64,000 nucleotides of DNA. It comes from Solobacterium sp. (lineage in GTDB: Bacteria > Bacillota_I > Bacilli_A > Erysipelotrichales > Erysipelotrichaceae). The notes under the pieces are model-generated. The model was not told where the DNA came from and ran no database searches. It was given only the letters and a program-made list of their open reading frames with translations. Both the position numbers and the translations under genes were made by a program. Where the stretch lies: assembly GCA_017469885.1 (NCBI GenBank), contig JAFUFO010000031.1:1-64000 (forward strand), in the 5' to 3' direction. Shown piece by piece: positions 7,410 through 16,152 of the stretch. How positions within the stretch are numbered: the first letter of the stretch is position 1; each line of letters opens with the position of its first letter.

Positions 7410-8942
7410 TCAGAATAACGGCGCAAGCAGATTGAGAACGCCGCGGAACATCCGCACGAACAGATTCACGTTTCTGCATTCTTCTTCCGTTACTTCATTT
7501 GATTCCCGCATTCCCTGTTCAAATGCCTCACGCAGGGTCTCCGCAAGATCGGTATCCCGCATCAGGATGCCGTCCTCAAACTGCATATAGTAACTCCGGT
7601 AGTCCGTATTGAGCGATCCGACAAGGCATACCTCATCATCGCAGACAATATTCTTCCGGTGATTGAACCCGGGGGTATAACGATAAATACGTACGCCGGA
7701 ATGGATCAGCTTGGCAAAGTTGGACTTTGTGATCTGATAAACCGTCTTCTTGTCCGGAATCATCGGCACAAGGATCCGCACATCAACACCGCTCAGCGAT
7801 GCCCGGCATAACGCAGACATCATATCATTATTCAGAACGAGATACGGCGTATCTATATAAATATATTTCTTTGCATAATTCACAAGATTGGCATGAATGG
7901 AGAGACCGGTATCCGCATCATCCGTCGGTGTATCACTGAACGGCTGGTAATAGGTGTCCGGTTTCCCTTCACAGGTATGGTACGTAAGATAACGGCTGTA
8001 ATCAATTTCCGATTCATCTCTCTTCAGATAAGAATACATGCCCAGAAACATGATCGTCATCGTACGTACGGCTTCCCCTTTGATCATGACGGCAGAATCC
8101 CGCCAGTAGCCGTATAGATTCACCTTGTTTATATACTCATCCGAAAGGTTAAGTCCGCCGGTAAACGCGGTCTCATTGTCAATCACACAGATCTTCCGGT
8201 GATCCCGGTTGTTCATCGTGATCAGCAGTGCAGCCCGCATCCGGTTAAAGCGGTAGGCTTCAATCCCCAGTGAATTCAGATACCGGTCATAGCGGCGCGG
8301 CAGTGACAGCGTACAGCCAAAATCATCATAGATGATCTTCACCTCCACCCCTTCCGCAACCTTCTGTTTCAGTACCGCAAGCGTCTGATCCCAGAGATAT
8401 CCGGTTCCGATGATGTAATACTCCAGGAAAATGAACTGCTTTGCCTTCTTCAGCTCTTCGAGAAATACCGGAAAGAATTCCTCACCGCTGTTGAAATAGG
8501 TCACCGCCGTATTCTGATAGATCGGGAATCCGGACAGCCGCAGACCCTGTGAGAAGATTTTGTTGATATGCGGATGGTCCTTCTCCAGCTGTTCCTTGAT
8601 GGAAGGATCCTGTTTCAGCAGTCCGCGCATGCGTGTATCCGCTTCAATGGTGCCGTTCGCAAGGCGCTTCGGCATTTTCCGGCCGAAACATAAGAGGAAC
8701 AGTACACTTCCGACCAGCGGAAATGCGAGTATTAAAAAACACCAGCCGATCTTATACGAATTGTCCTCATCCTTGTTAATGACATAAATCGCAAGGATGA
8801 TGGCCATAAGACTGGTCAGCCAGGTCAGACTGTAATAAAGCGTAGCACGGTAGATGCCAAGGACCAGAAACGCAATCTGAAGCACCACCAGAACCGCGAT
8901 CAGCGGCATGCGGCTCGCAACGATTTTTTTCAACCGACGCAT
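7410..8942 (-). CDS. cls: Cardiolipin synthase (phospholipase D family)
   Basis: A 510-residue membrane enzyme that condenses two phosphatidylglycerol molecules to cardiolipin and glycerol. Three hydrophobic N-terminal segments (about 12-30, 38-55, 65-85) match the PLDc_N region of bacterial Cls. Two HKD catalytic motifs follow: HRKICVID near 248 and HRKNIVCDD near 427, each with the downstream glycine-serine or glycine-glycine. Length is typical. It is the first gene of a four-gene operon with amidase, patatin and HAD phosphatase. A TATAAT box ends six bases before the ATG and no ribosome-binding site is visible, so the mRNA may be leaderless. Confidence 0.92.
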   Translation of the reverse strand: MRRLKKIVASRMPLIAVLVVLQIAFLVLGIYRATLYYSLTWLTSLMAIILAIYVINKDEDNSYKIGWCFLILAFPLVGSVLFLLCFGRKMPKRLANGTIEADTRMRGLLKQDPSIKEQLEKDHPHINKIFSQGLRLSGFPIYQNTAVTYFNSGEEFFPVFLEELKKAKQFIFLEYYIIGTGYLWDQTLAVLKQKVAEGVEVKIIYDDFGCTLSLPRRYDRYLNSLGIEAYRFNRMRAALLITMNNRDHRKICVIDNETAFTGGLNLSDEYINKVNLYGYWRDSAVMIKGEAVRTMTIMFLGMYSYLKRDESEIDYSRYLTYHTCEGKPDTYYQPFSDTPTDDADTGLSIHANLVNYAKKYIYIDTPYLVLNNDMMSALCRASLSGVDVRILVPMIPDKKTVYQITKSNFAKLIHSGVRIYRYTPGFNHRKNIVCDDEVCLVGSLNTDYRSYYMQFEDGILMRDTDLAETLREAFEQGMRESNEVTEEECRNVNLFVRMFRGVLNLLAPLF

Positions 8943-8948
8943 GTATAT

Positions 8949-8954
8949 ATTATA
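8949..8954 (-). promoter_or_regulatory. -10 box for a leaderless cls transcript
   Basis: A consensus TATAAT lies on the minus strand with exactly six bases before the ATG at 8942. The spacing puts the start site on the start codon. The -35 region is poor. Confidence 0.4.
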
Positions 8955-9004
8955 TAACGCATTGGTTCAAAAACCGTTATCCGGACGCCTTCGGCCAAAT
9001 AACG

Positions 9005-9026
9005 TAAAAGGCAGCGTACACTGCCT
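9005..9026 (-). terminator. Terminator of the GNAT gene
   Basis: On the minus strand AGGCAG (9026-9021), loop TGTACG, CTGCCT (9014-9009) is followed by TTTACG. The stem begins at the last base of the acetyltransferase gene. Confidence 0.55.
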
Positions 9027-9487
9027 CACTGAAGAATATAGTAGATGTTCTTTACGGTTTCCCCGCGCTGGTACAGCCAGTGACGCGGCGGAACATCGGT
9101 CGTTTCGATCAGAACGCCGCCCAGTTTTTCAATCGTCTTGCGGCTTGCGTCATTGTCCGGGGAACAGGTGATGATCAGCCGATGCATTCCCAGATCTTTT
9201 GCGATGCCAAGCAGAAGACGGCAGGCTTCGTAGGCATAGTGGTGTCCCCGGTGATGCGGATTGATCCGATAGCCGATATTTCCGGCGTAATACAGTTCGT
9301 CATTCTCGCCTGCCCGCAGATCACAGTTTCCGACACGCAGAAAGGAATGGTGCAGATAAATGCCGTACATATACGACGGAACATACTGATTATCCGCATC
9401 CGGTTCAATGATCTGTTCTTCTACCAGGTCGACAACCGGTCCCTGGATCCGCTCCTTTCGCTGAAACCAGCGTGACAGAAACTCCAT
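9026..9487 (-). CDS. GNAT-family N-acetyltransferase (RimJ/RimL type)
   Basis: A 153-residue cytoplasmic acetyltransferase. The core runs through GNIGYRINPHHRGHHYA (acetyl-CoA binding loop, with the RGxxYA pattern near residues 87-92) and the SPDNDASRKTIEKLGG motif typical of the RimJ/RimL branch. This branch acetylates protein N-termini, amines or small molecules; the substrate is not predictable. It is a single gene between two terminators. A TACAAT box lies six bases before the ATG and there is no ribosome-binding site. Confidence 0.82.
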   Translation of the reverse strand: MEFLSRWFQRKERIQGPVVDLVEEQIIEPDADNQYVPSYMYGIYLHHSFLRVGNCDLRAGENDELYYAGNIGYRINPHHRGHHYAYEACRLLLGIAKDLGMHRLIITCSPDNDASRKTIEKLGGVLIETTDVPPRHWLYQRGETVKNIYYILQ

Positions 9488-9493
9488 ACTTAT

Positions 9494-9524
9494 ATTGTAT
9501 ACCCCTGTGAATCCGTAAACGCAA
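9494..9524 (-). promoter_or_regulatory. Promoter of the GNAT gene (leaderless type)
   Basis: TACAAT (9499-9494) lies exactly six bases before the ATG at 9487. TTGCGT at 9524-9519 is a possible -35 with a long 19-base spacer; an alternative -10 TATACA would give 17. It begins inside the terminator of the preceding gene. Confidence 0.4.
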
Positions 9525-9545
9525 AAAAGGCGGATTTCTCCGCCT
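9522..9545 (-). terminator. Terminator of the thioredoxin-like lipoprotein gene
   Basis: On the minus strand AGGCGGA, loop GAAA, TCCGCCT, then six T: a 7-bp GC-rich stem with a GNRA tetraloop. Confidence 0.85.
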
Positions 9546-9556
9546 GATTCTGTTAT

Positions 9557-10216
9557 TCAGTCCGCTGCCGCAATAATCATTTCCCGGTAAATCGATTTCA
9601 GTTCTTCAATTTCACCATCGGTCATCTGGGTATCGCTGTCTGCCATCACAAAGCTGTCCACAAGCGACAGATGATGTCCGACAATCTCACCGTTCTTTAC
9701 AGCGATCACTTCCGGAATCTGGAAGGTCGGCTGGCCATCCTCATCCAGTTCAAAGATGGAGTCGATATAGCTGCAGAGCTCATCATAGAGCCGTTTGGAC
9801 TCTGCCGCATCCGGGGCGATCGGCATATTTGTATCCACGTAGTATGCCTTGAGTCCGTATTCCTTCAGCACATCATTCAGCACCGGAATGGCACGGTTGC
9901 ACCAGGGGCAGGTATCGGAACTGTAAACCAGAATTCCGGATCCCTTCTCACTGAACAGCCGGATGCTCTCCTGAAGCGTAATCAGAGAAAACGCAGGTGA
10001 ATCATCATACAGCCACTGATAGCCGCTGAGATTCGCCGGATCTTCCAGAACACTGAGTTCCACCGGATTGGTGATCGTAACGGTTGCCGGATCTGCTGTT
10101 GCGGCAGCCGGTTCTGTCACTTCCGGTGTTACTTCAGGCTGTGATGCCGGTGCTGTGCATCCGGCCATTAACAGCACAGCCGCAGCTGCGCCGATCTTAA
10201 TCAATTTCTGTTCCAT
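9557..10216 (-). CDS. Thioredoxin-fold lipoprotein with a CPWC active site
   Basis: A 219-residue secreted redox protein. A lipoprotein signal ends LLMAGC (lipidated cysteine 20), followed by a Pro/Thr/Glu-rich linker of about 25 residues that spaces the domain from the membrane. The thioredoxin-like domain has a CPWC redox motif at 103-106 and a cis-proline region near QIPEVIAV. It resembles extracytoplasmic thiol-disulfide proteins, including the bacteriocin-transport accessory group, that oxidise or reduce exported proteins. The partner is not evident from neighbours. The ATG at 10216 is chosen because the signal peptide starts there and a promoter lies immediately upstream; the open frame extends further to 10288. 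Confidence 0.8.
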   Translation of the reverse strand: MEQKLIKIGAAAAVLLMAGCTAPASQPEVTPEVTEPAAATADPATVTITNPVELSVLEDPANLSGYQWLYDDSPAFSLITLQESIRLFSEKGSGILVYSSDTCPWCNRAIPVLNDVLKEYGLKAYYVDTNMPIAPDAAESKRLYDELCSYIDSIFELDEDGQPTFQIPEVIAVKNGEIVGHHLSLVDSFVMADSDTQMTDGEIEELKSIYREMIIAAAD

Positions 10217-10223
10217 GGCAGTT

Positions 10224-10252
10224 ATCATACTCTCATGCAGATTGGTACGCAA
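10224..10252 (-). promoter_or_regulatory. Promoter of the thioredoxin lipoprotein gene (leaderless type)
   Basis: TTGCGT (10252-10247), 17-base spacer, TATGAT (10229-10224), then seven bases to the ATG at 10216. The promoter lies around the end of the PfkB gene. No ribosome-binding site separates it from the start codon. Confidence 0.5.
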
Positions 10253-10263
10253 GCCGCGAGCCT

Positions 10264-11190
10264 TCACTCTGCCTTTGTGACCTCGCACTGCTCATACAGT
10301 TCCATGATCTTCTCACGGGTACCGAATCCCTTGGTAAATGCGGTCGCTTCACTGCAGCAGCAGCCAAAGCGGAATGCTTCCACCGGATCGGAGGAACGAA
10401 GCGAAGTCATGATAAATCCGGCAACCAGCGCATCTCCGGTTCCGATCATACTGACCGCTTCCTTGTTGTGCAGGATATCGCAGGCGTAAACACCGTTGTC
10501 ACAGGCCATGTAGGCATGCTCACCGGCCGCATCCGTGCAGACAATATTCTTCACGCCCTGTTCATGCAGTTCCTTCAGCTTTGCGAACAGTGATTTCTCA
10601 TCCGCAAAGGTTGTTCCGCAGCATTCCTCCAGGTAAGGAATATTGGTTTTTACCAGGAACGCTCCCATCGGAATTGCCCGTCCGGCAATTTCCCAATCCG
10701 TATTCAGACAGACTCTGACACCGTCATCCATCAGCCGTTCCAGCATGATCAGCACCGATTCATCGAGATGCCGCGGACAGTTTCCGGCCAGCACAAAGAA
10801 GTCCTCTTCGTCCAGACGGTTCGTCTTGGTCATCAGATGTTCCATATCTTCTGCGGTAATATACGGTCCTGCCGCATTCAGCTCGGTCTCGCATCTGCCG
10901 TCGCGATACTTCACGTTAATACGTGTATGTCCTTTGGTATAGGTAAAGTTCGGCTGGATATAGGAATACTTTTCAAGCAGCGTGATATAGAAATCCTTGG
11001 TGAATCCGCCGAGGAATCCGCAGGCATGGCTTGGAACCTGCAGGTTGTTCAGAACGATGGAAACATTGATTCCCTTTCCGCCTGCTTCGTAGTATTCCAG
11101 CATACTGCGGTTGCGTGTGCCGCGCTTCAGCGGCTGATCCGCCTCCATATAGCAGTCAAGGGACGGGTTCATTGTACAGGTATAGATCAT
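10264..11190 (-). CDS. PfkB-family sugar kinase, 1-phosphofructokinase-like
   Basis: A 308-residue ribokinase-fold kinase. The opening MIYTCTMNPSLD and the GGKGINVS motif (from residue 37) are characteristic of the 1-phosphofructokinase/tagatose-6-phosphate kinase group. The C-terminal GTGDALVAGF holds the catalytic aspartate and anion hole. It would phosphorylate fructose-1-phosphate or a similar phosphosugar for glycolysis. No fructose PTS or lactose gene is nearby, so the exact sugar is open. It starts five bases after the pepT stop codon and is probably co-transcribed with it. Confidence 0.82.
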   Translation of the reverse strand: MIYTCTMNPSLDCYMEADQPLKRGTRNRSMLEYYEAGGKGINVSIVLNNLQVPSHACGFLGGFTKDFYITLLEKYSYIQPNFTYTKGHTRINVKYRDGRCETELNAAGPYITAEDMEHLMTKTNRLDEEDFFVLAGNCPRHLDESVLIMLERLMDDGVRVCLNTDWEIAGRAIPMGAFLVKTNIPYLEECCGTTFADEKSLFAKLKELHEQGVKNIVCTDAAGEHAYMACDNGVYACDILHNKEAVSMIGTGDALVAGFIMTSLRSSDPVEAFRFGCCCSEATAFTKGFGTREKIMELYEQCEVTKAE

Positions 11191-11195
11191 ATCGC

Positions 11196-12413
11196 TTACT
11201 CCTCCGCAGTCAGCGCAGCGATCCGAAGGATCAGCTTAACCGCATCTTCCAGTTCTTCCACAACACAGTATTCATACGGACCATGGAAATTTCCGCCGCC
11301 TGCCCCGAGATTCGGGCACGGCAGTCCCATAAAGGAAATATTGGATCCGTCGGTGCCGCCGCGTACCGGAACGACCTGCGGTTCATAACCGATATCGCGG
11401 ATGGCACGAAGCGCGATCTCCGAGACCTCCGGACAGTCCGCAAGCACTTCCTTCATATTGCGGTAACTGTCAGAAACCTTAACGGATACGGTTCCTTCCC
11501 CATATTTCCGGTTGAGATATTCCGCAGCGCTCTCCATCAGCGCTTTCTTTTCCGCAAGCTTTGTACGGTCATGGTCCCGCAGAATGAACGAGAGAGACGC
11601 CTGTTCGGTTGCGCCCTTCATGCCGGTCAGATGGATAAATCCTTCCCGGCCTTCGGTATGTTCCGGTGTCTGTTCCGCCGGCAGAAGTGAAATATACTCT
11701 GCCGCAATACGCGCCGCATTTTTCAGCTTGTTTTTGGCTTCACCGGGATGAATGGAGAAGCCCTGTACCTTTACCTCTGCCGAAGCCGCATTGAAGGTTT
11801 CATCCGACATCACCGCAACCGTATCACCGTCCATCGTATAGGCAAAGTCGGCATTCATCTTTGCGACGTCAAAGAACATCGCACCTTCGCCGATCTCTTC
11901 ATCCGGTGTGAACGCAGCCGCAATCGGTCCATGCGTTACTTCCGGATGAGCCTGATAATATGCCAGTGCCTCCATGATGCTCGCAATGCCGGCTTTGTCA
12001 TCGGCGCCAAGCAGTGTATTTCCATCTGTCACGATCAGGGTCTTCCCCTTCAGTTCCTTCATATGCGGGAAGTCACTGACCTTTGCTGTACGCTGTTCGT
12101 TAAGAACGATGTCACCGCCGTCATAGTGTTCAATCACCCGCGGACTGACACCCTCGCCGGAAAAGTCCGGCGCGGTATCCATATGTGCGATAAAACCGAC
12201 CGTTTTTACGGGTCTGTCAAGATTTGACGGCAGATGCGCATATACATAACCATGCTCATCCAGTAAAACATCCGTCAGTTCAAGTTCCTTCAGTTCCTGA
12301 ACCAGGAGTCTGGCAAGGTCAAACTCCCGTTCCGCAGATGGGTGTGTTCCGGAATCAGGATCGGACTGTGTATTGATCTTGCAATAACGAATCAGTCGTT
12401 CTGCAGCACTCAT
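11196..12413 (-). CDS. pepT: Peptidase T (tripeptide aminopeptidase)
   Basis: A 405-residue cytoplasmic zinc exopeptidase of family M20B that removes the N-terminal residue of tripeptides. The metal and catalytic residues are in place: FIAHMDTAPD (His77, Asp79), GADDKAG (Asp138), PDEEIGEG (Glu172, Glu173) and the later SIHPG and GGTDGS histidine/substrate regions. Length is typical for PepT. A GAGGT ribosome-binding site precedes the ATG. It lies between a DUF1349-type gene and a PfkB kinase, close enough to belong to the long minus-strand operon that starts with the hydrogenase genes. Confidence 0.93.
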   Translation of the reverse strand: MSAAERLIRYCKINTQSDPDSGTHPSAEREFDLARLLVQELKELELTDVLLDEHGYVYAHLPSNLDRPVKTVGFIAHMDTAPDFSGEGVSPRVIEHYDGGDIVLNEQRTAKVSDFPHMKELKGKTLIVTDGNTLLGADDKAGIASIMEALAYYQAHPEVTHGPIAAAFTPDEEIGEGAMFFDVAKMNADFAYTMDGDTVAVMSDETFNAASAEVKVQGFSIHPGEAKNKLKNAARIAAEYISLLPAEQTPEHTEGREGFIHLTGMKGATEQASLSFILRDHDRTKLAEKKALMESAAEYLNRKYGEGTVSVKVSDSYRNMKEVLADCPEVSEIALRAIRDIGYEPQVVPVRGGTDGSNISFMGLPCPNLGAGGGNFHGPYEYCVVEELEDAVKLILRIAALTAEE

Positions 12414-12433
12414 AGATACCTGTTACCTCTTTT

Positions 12434-12994
12434 CTAAAGCTCTCTCAGCTGTAGTTCTGAGAACGTGCAGTCAAAATAGGAATCGCCCCCGCTGCATGCA
12501 TAAATACCGGCGATCACCGGCTCTTCTCCGGGGGCGAAGCGGAGCCATCTCATATCGGAATACTTTGTACCGCTAAAACTGTACTGAAAGCGCGCATTGC
12601 CGCTCCAGTACAGTACACGCAGATACATCCAGCGGATCCCGCTGCCGATTTCCCGGCAGCTGCGGTCGCCGTAGCCGTCGGAATAAACCGTACAGGCAAG
12701 ATCCAGCGCATCCGCCCGGCATTCCACACCGGACTTTGCCCAGGTCGTGTTGTTTCGCTTGAGCAGAAGACCGCATTCATCTTCGCTTCCGCGGAACAGA
12801 TAATCCATCCGAACCGTGAAGCAGAAGCTTGTCATCGGGTCCAGCAGCATTCCGAATGCATTCGTGCTGTCAAACGAGAGCGAATGAAAACTCGTATACG
12901 GCTCTGTTTCAAGCACAAGCTTTCCGTGGTCGAACATATACATTGACGGCTGCCGCAGCCAATGCAGTGTGGATGGGTCAATCTGCTGAATCAT
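12434..12994 (-). CDS. DUF1349-like concanavalin-fold protein
   Basis: A 186-residue soluble protein without signal peptide. The spacing of aromatic and glycine residues (FCFTVRMDYLF, CGLLLKRNNTTW, WMYLRVLYW, the C-terminal AGIYACSGGDSYFDCTFSEL) fits the DUF1349 beta-sandwich family, which binds carbohydrate-like ligands in characterised relatives. Its function here is unknown. Its start codon overlaps the last base of the phosphatase gene, so it is coupled to the hydrogenase operon, although no functional link is obvious. Confidence 0.65.
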   Translation of the reverse strand: MIQQIDPSTLHWLRQPSMYMFDHGKLVLETEPYTSFHSLSFDSTNAFGMLLDPMTSFCFTVRMDYLFRGSEDECGLLLKRNNTTWAKSGVECRADALDLACTVYSDGYGDRSCREIGSGIRWMYLRVLYWSGNARFQYSFSGTKYSDMRWLRFAPGEEPVIAGIYACSGGDSYFDCTFSELQLREL

Positions 12995-14175
12995 CAGTAC
13001 ATCTCCACGCGGACGATACGGCCGATTGTCCGAAGATTCTCAGCCACTTCCTCGATCAGCGCAATCTTGGCATTCAGACTGATCGGAGAATAGTCGATAT
13101 TTGAATGCGCCGGATTATCACTCAGTCCGACCATAAATGTGATCTCGCTTGAGGCAAGGAATACACGCACCAGACAGGAAGCACCGTCCTGTTCCCTTGA
13201 CAGTTCCAGTTCTTCCTCATACTGGGCATCCTTTGCGGCACGGTCAAGATAGCGGGCCACCTTCTGCAGAGTGAGTACGCCCTCCGTCACCAGATCGATG
13301 CCGTCGATAAACCCTTTCGGCGGAACATCTGCGGTCATATTCAGCAGACTGTCCGTAAGGATCTCCTTTCCGGTGACCCGGGATACGATATTCGATGTTG
13401 TACCGCCGCAGCACACTTTCTTTCCGGTCGCGGAAAGCAGTTTACGCACAACGGTTTCATCATCCTCCGGTTTCGAAGGAGGGCCGACCATAACGCGTGT
13501 TTCAGTGGACGGCATAATCGAAAGACAGCATACCGTGGAGTCATCCCCCGGCTGTCCGCCGTACAGATAATCCACGTTCGTAAGCAGAATCCGTGTCACC
13601 TCACGGGAGTTATCCTGCGGCGTTGTGGAGTTTACCAGGAACTGTTCCACCTCATCATGACCCCAGCCGAAGTTGAGCGTCATTCCGACGCCGGCATGCA
13701 GGACACCGTCCGAGAACGCAATGAAACGATCACCTGGCTGAACCAGCATATTGGTGATATAGATCTTCCGTCCGTTGAGTTCCTCACACTGCCGGTCATG
13801 TTCAAGGATCGCGCCGTTGCGCATGACGACACATGCCGGGTTATCAAACTCTGCGATATACGCTGCGCCGTCGTAGTATATCTGGACAATCGTGAACGTG
13901 GAATATGCCACGCCGCGTTCCTGACATACCGGCAGTGTATCCGCAATGGTTTCCACCGCATCCGACAGCAGCATCCCCGAGAAGATCATTTCACTGAGGA
14001 TCGTACTCGTAAGGGTCGACAGAATATTCGCTTTTACGCCGCTTCCAAGACCATCCGCCAGCACCATGACCATGCAGGTATCACTGCGCCGGATCTGAAC
14101 CCGGTCACCGCAGAGCTCCTCCCCGTAGTGATTCAGCGAACGCCAGTAAGCGTCAATGTAAATCCGTTCAGACAT
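12994..14175 (-). CDS. SpoIIE/PP2C-type serine phosphatase linked to the sensory hydrogenase
   Basis: A 393-residue cytoplasmic phosphatase. Residues 1-220 form the SpoIIE-like PP2C domain: VLADGLGSGVKAN carries the first metal-binding aspartate and glycine, FSDGVLHAG the second, and GDDSTVCCL the third. Residues 230-393 form a second region with no recognised domain. The ATG at 14175 is chosen over one four codons earlier because GAGG lies six bases upstream of it. It overlaps the PAS-containing hydrogenase gene by eight bases, so the two products are probably partners. In other anaerobes group C hydrogenases are often encoded beside protein phosphatases or kinases. The inferred role is to turn a hydrogen or redox signal into protein dephosphorylation. 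Confidence 0.82.
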   Translation of the reverse strand: MSERIYIDAYWRSLNHYGEELCGDRVQIRRSDTCMVMVLADGLGSGVKANILSTLTSTILSEMIFSGMLLSDAVETIADTLPVCQERGVAYSTFTIVQIYYDGAAYIAEFDNPACVVMRNGAILEHDRQCEELNGRKIYITNMLVQPGDRFIAFSDGVLHAGVGMTLNFGWGHDEVEQFLVNSTTPQDNSREVTRILLTNVDYLYGGQPGDDSTVCCLSIMPSTETRVMVGPPSKPEDDETVVRKLLSATGKKVCCGGTTSNIVSRVTGKEILTDSLLNMTADVPPKGFIDGIDLVTEGVLTLQKVARYLDRAAKDAQYEEELELSREQDGASCLVRVFLASSEITFMVGLSDNPAHSNIDYSPISLNAKIALIEEVAENLRTIGRIVRVEMY

Positions 14176-15868
14176 TCTCGTCCTCATCCATGGACCGTTT
14201 CAGGTTTGTGAGCGCCACTTTCGATCGCGCAGTTGTCTCGCCAAGCAGACTGGCAATTTCCTGTACTGTCCGCATCTGTTCATCAATGACTGCCGCTGTG
14301 ACATTCATCGTGCGCTCCCGCATCTCGCGCATCTTCACTTCACGCGCATTCTCGCTTGTGCGGTCCATCAGAATCAGCACATAGAGATCCTGACTTTCAA
14401 CGTGAACGATGGCATGATCGACAAGCAGCTTGTAGTTTTCATAGAAGACACGCATGTATTCCGTCTTCCGGCCGGTCATCCGGATCAGACGTTCCAGCGC
14501 ATCGTCCGGAAGCACAGTGACGATCGGCATTCCGGTGGGATTGACCATATCCAGATTGAGCATCTTGCGTGCCGACGGGTTCATCTCACGGATGTTGAGG
14601 TCCTTATCCAGGACAACAATGCCGTTCGGCGTGTTTTCAATAACGACGTTGGAAAGGGATTCCGCCCGTTCGAGTGCTTCCGGAAGACAGATTCTCGGAT
14701 CCGCTTTTCCGTCAAGCACCGCGATTGCCTTCAGGCGGCAGGTCTCATAGCCGCAGGCACCGCAGTCATGAATCTTATCCTGGGATGTCTTTCCGAGAAG
14801 GATCATTTCCTTCTGAATTTCTTCCTCGGTATGTTTCGGGCGCCAGATATCCTCCGGCTTCCACTCCGCAGAAAGATCGATCGGCAGCGTTCCGCCGGAG
14901 ATCTTCGCGTTCATGTCAACGTTCTCACGAATCACACTCTGTCCGAGCCATTCATTATGTTTGAAATGCGAAAGCAGCGGTCCTCCCATACAAGAGCCAA
15001 TGCAGGAAGACATCTCCGCAAAGTATCCCTTCAGCGTGCCTTCCTTCATTGCCTCAAGTACCTGCTTGATCCGGTCAACACCTTCGACATTGATATATTT
15101 GTAATTCTCATTGTCGTGTTCAATACAGTTGAGAATTCCGCCCGGCGTCGGATACAGCCGTGCGATGGAGCCTTCAAAGGCATTCCAGTCGGAAACTTCA
15201 CCTTCCGTCAGGGTGCCTTCGACCCACTGAATCAGTTCTTCCATACCGATACACGCATCAATAGCACCGGCAAACCGCGCATCACGGATTTCCTTGAATT
15301 TGGCAATGCACGGGGAAAGGAAGACGATCTTCGCATCCGGATATTCCTCTTTGAGCATCCGTCCGTGCGCAATCATCGGCGATACGACCGGCGCCATATA
15401 CTGCGTCAGTTCCCCGTATTCCTTTTCAATCAGCGCATTCACTGCCGGGCAGCAGGTCGTGATGATGTTTTCCATGGTTCCTTCATCGATCAGATTTCGG
15501 AACGCTTTGGTCACAAGTTTTGCGCCTTCCGCTGTTTCCCGAACCGCGGAAAACCCGCGGCCTTCAAGAATCCGCACAAGCGAATCAAACTGCGGCCAGA
15601 CCGCAGTAAAACTCGGCGCAGCGCTGATGATCACCTGTTCGTGGTTATTCAGCCATCCTTTGATCCGGTCAAGATCGGAAATGACCGCTTTTGCGTCATG
15701 CGGGCATACTTTATAGCACTGTCCGCAGAGAATGCATTCGTCTTCGACAATCGTCGGCCGGTTATACAGATATGTCATCGCATTGGTCGGGCAGGCCCGG
15801 ACACAGCGAAGACAGTTGTGGCATTGTCCCTGTTCAAGACGAATGAACTCGTTTCTCGGGTTCATCAT
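14168..15868 (-). CDS. Sensory-type (group C-like) [FeFe] hydrogenase with PAS domain
   Basis: A 566-residue cytoplasmic iron-sulfur protein. Two 4Fe-4S motifs occupy residues 16-55 (CxxCxxCxxxCP twice). The H-cluster signatures follow: TTCCP (137-141), SPCIAK (185-190) and SSCIGSCMGG (cysteines 289 and 293). These differ from the catalytic-type motifs in the way group C enzymes do. A CGxCGxxxC cluster domain lies near 372-400, then a PAS domain near 410-500 and a C-terminal coiled segment. The H-cluster module plus a PAS output and an adjacent PP2C phosphatase point to hydrogen or redox sensing rather than bulk hydrogen production. It overlaps the ferredoxin-like gene upstream by four bases and the phosphatase gene downstream by eight. 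Confidence 0.87.
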   Translation of the reverse strand: MMNPRNEFIRLEQGQCHNCLRCVRACPTNAMTYLYNRPTIVEDECILCGQCYKVCPHDAKAVISDLDRIKGWLNNHEQVIISAAPSFTAVWPQFDSLVRILEGRGFSAVRETAEGAKLVTKAFRNLIDEGTMENIITTCCPAVNALIEKEYGELTQYMAPVVSPMIAHGRMLKEEYPDAKIVFLSPCIAKFKEIRDARFAGAIDACIGMEELIQWVEGTLTEGEVSDWNAFEGSIARLYPTPGGILNCIEHDNENYKYINVEGVDRIKQVLEAMKEGTLKGYFAEMSSCIGSCMGGPLLSHFKHNEWLGQSVIRENVDMNAKISGGTLPIDLSAEWKPEDIWRPKHTEEEIQKEMILLGKTSQDKIHDCGACGYETCRLKAIAVLDGKADPRICLPEALERAESLSNVVIENTPNGIVVLDKDLNIREMNPSARKMLNLDMVNPTGMPIVTVLPDDALERLIRMTGRKTEYMRVFYENYKLLVDHAIVHVESQDLYVLILMDRTSENAREVKMREMRERTMNVTAAVIDEQMRTVQEIASLLGETTARSKVALTNLKRSMDEDENV

Positions 15869-16119
15869 GCGAGGGCAGCGCTGAGTTCACGATCAAGAAT
15901 CTCACGCGCATTCTGGGCAGTTACGCCCTCAATCTGACGGCCGTTGATCCGGATACCGAGTCCGATATGATTCTGGCAGGCCTTCATACAGAAGGAACCC
16001 TTAACCGCAATCTTATCTTCCCAGCCCTTTTCCTTGATGAGAGCGTTCAGATCATTTACTACCTGACTGCTGCCTTTTACATAGCAGGCACTTCCAATGC
16101 AAATCTCAACGTTTACCAT
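15865..16119 (-). CDS. NuoE/HydC-like thioredoxin-fold [2Fe-2S] ferredoxin
   Basis: An 84-residue protein with four cysteines (7, 12, 44, 48) in the CxxxxC...CxxxC pattern of the thioredoxin-like 2Fe-2S family, which includes NuoE and the small subunit of electron-bifurcating hydrogenases. It lacks the N-terminal helical region of full NuoE. It probably carries electrons to or from the two hydrogenases that flank it. A strong AAAGGAG ribosome-binding site precedes the ATG. It overlaps the PAS-hydrogenase gene by four bases. No NuoF-like flavoprotein is present nearby, so NADH coupling is not supported. Confidence 0.85.
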   Translation of the reverse strand: MVNVEICIGSACYVKGSSQVVNDLNALIKEKGWEDKIAVKGSFCMKACQNHIGLGIRINGRQIEGVTAQNAREILDRELSAALA

Positions 16120-16152
16120 AATTATTCTCCTTTGAACTCCTGTAGATGGTAA

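Noticed and set aside
12434-12994. Treating the DUF1349-like gene as a hydrogenase accessory factor
   Set aside because: It is coupled by position only; its beta-sandwich features resemble carbohydrate-binding proteins and nothing links it to hydrogenases.
14402-15937. 511-codon plus-strand open frame opposite the PAS hydrogenase gene
   Set aside because: It lies antisense to a protein with two ferredoxin motifs and H-cluster signatures; no features of its own.
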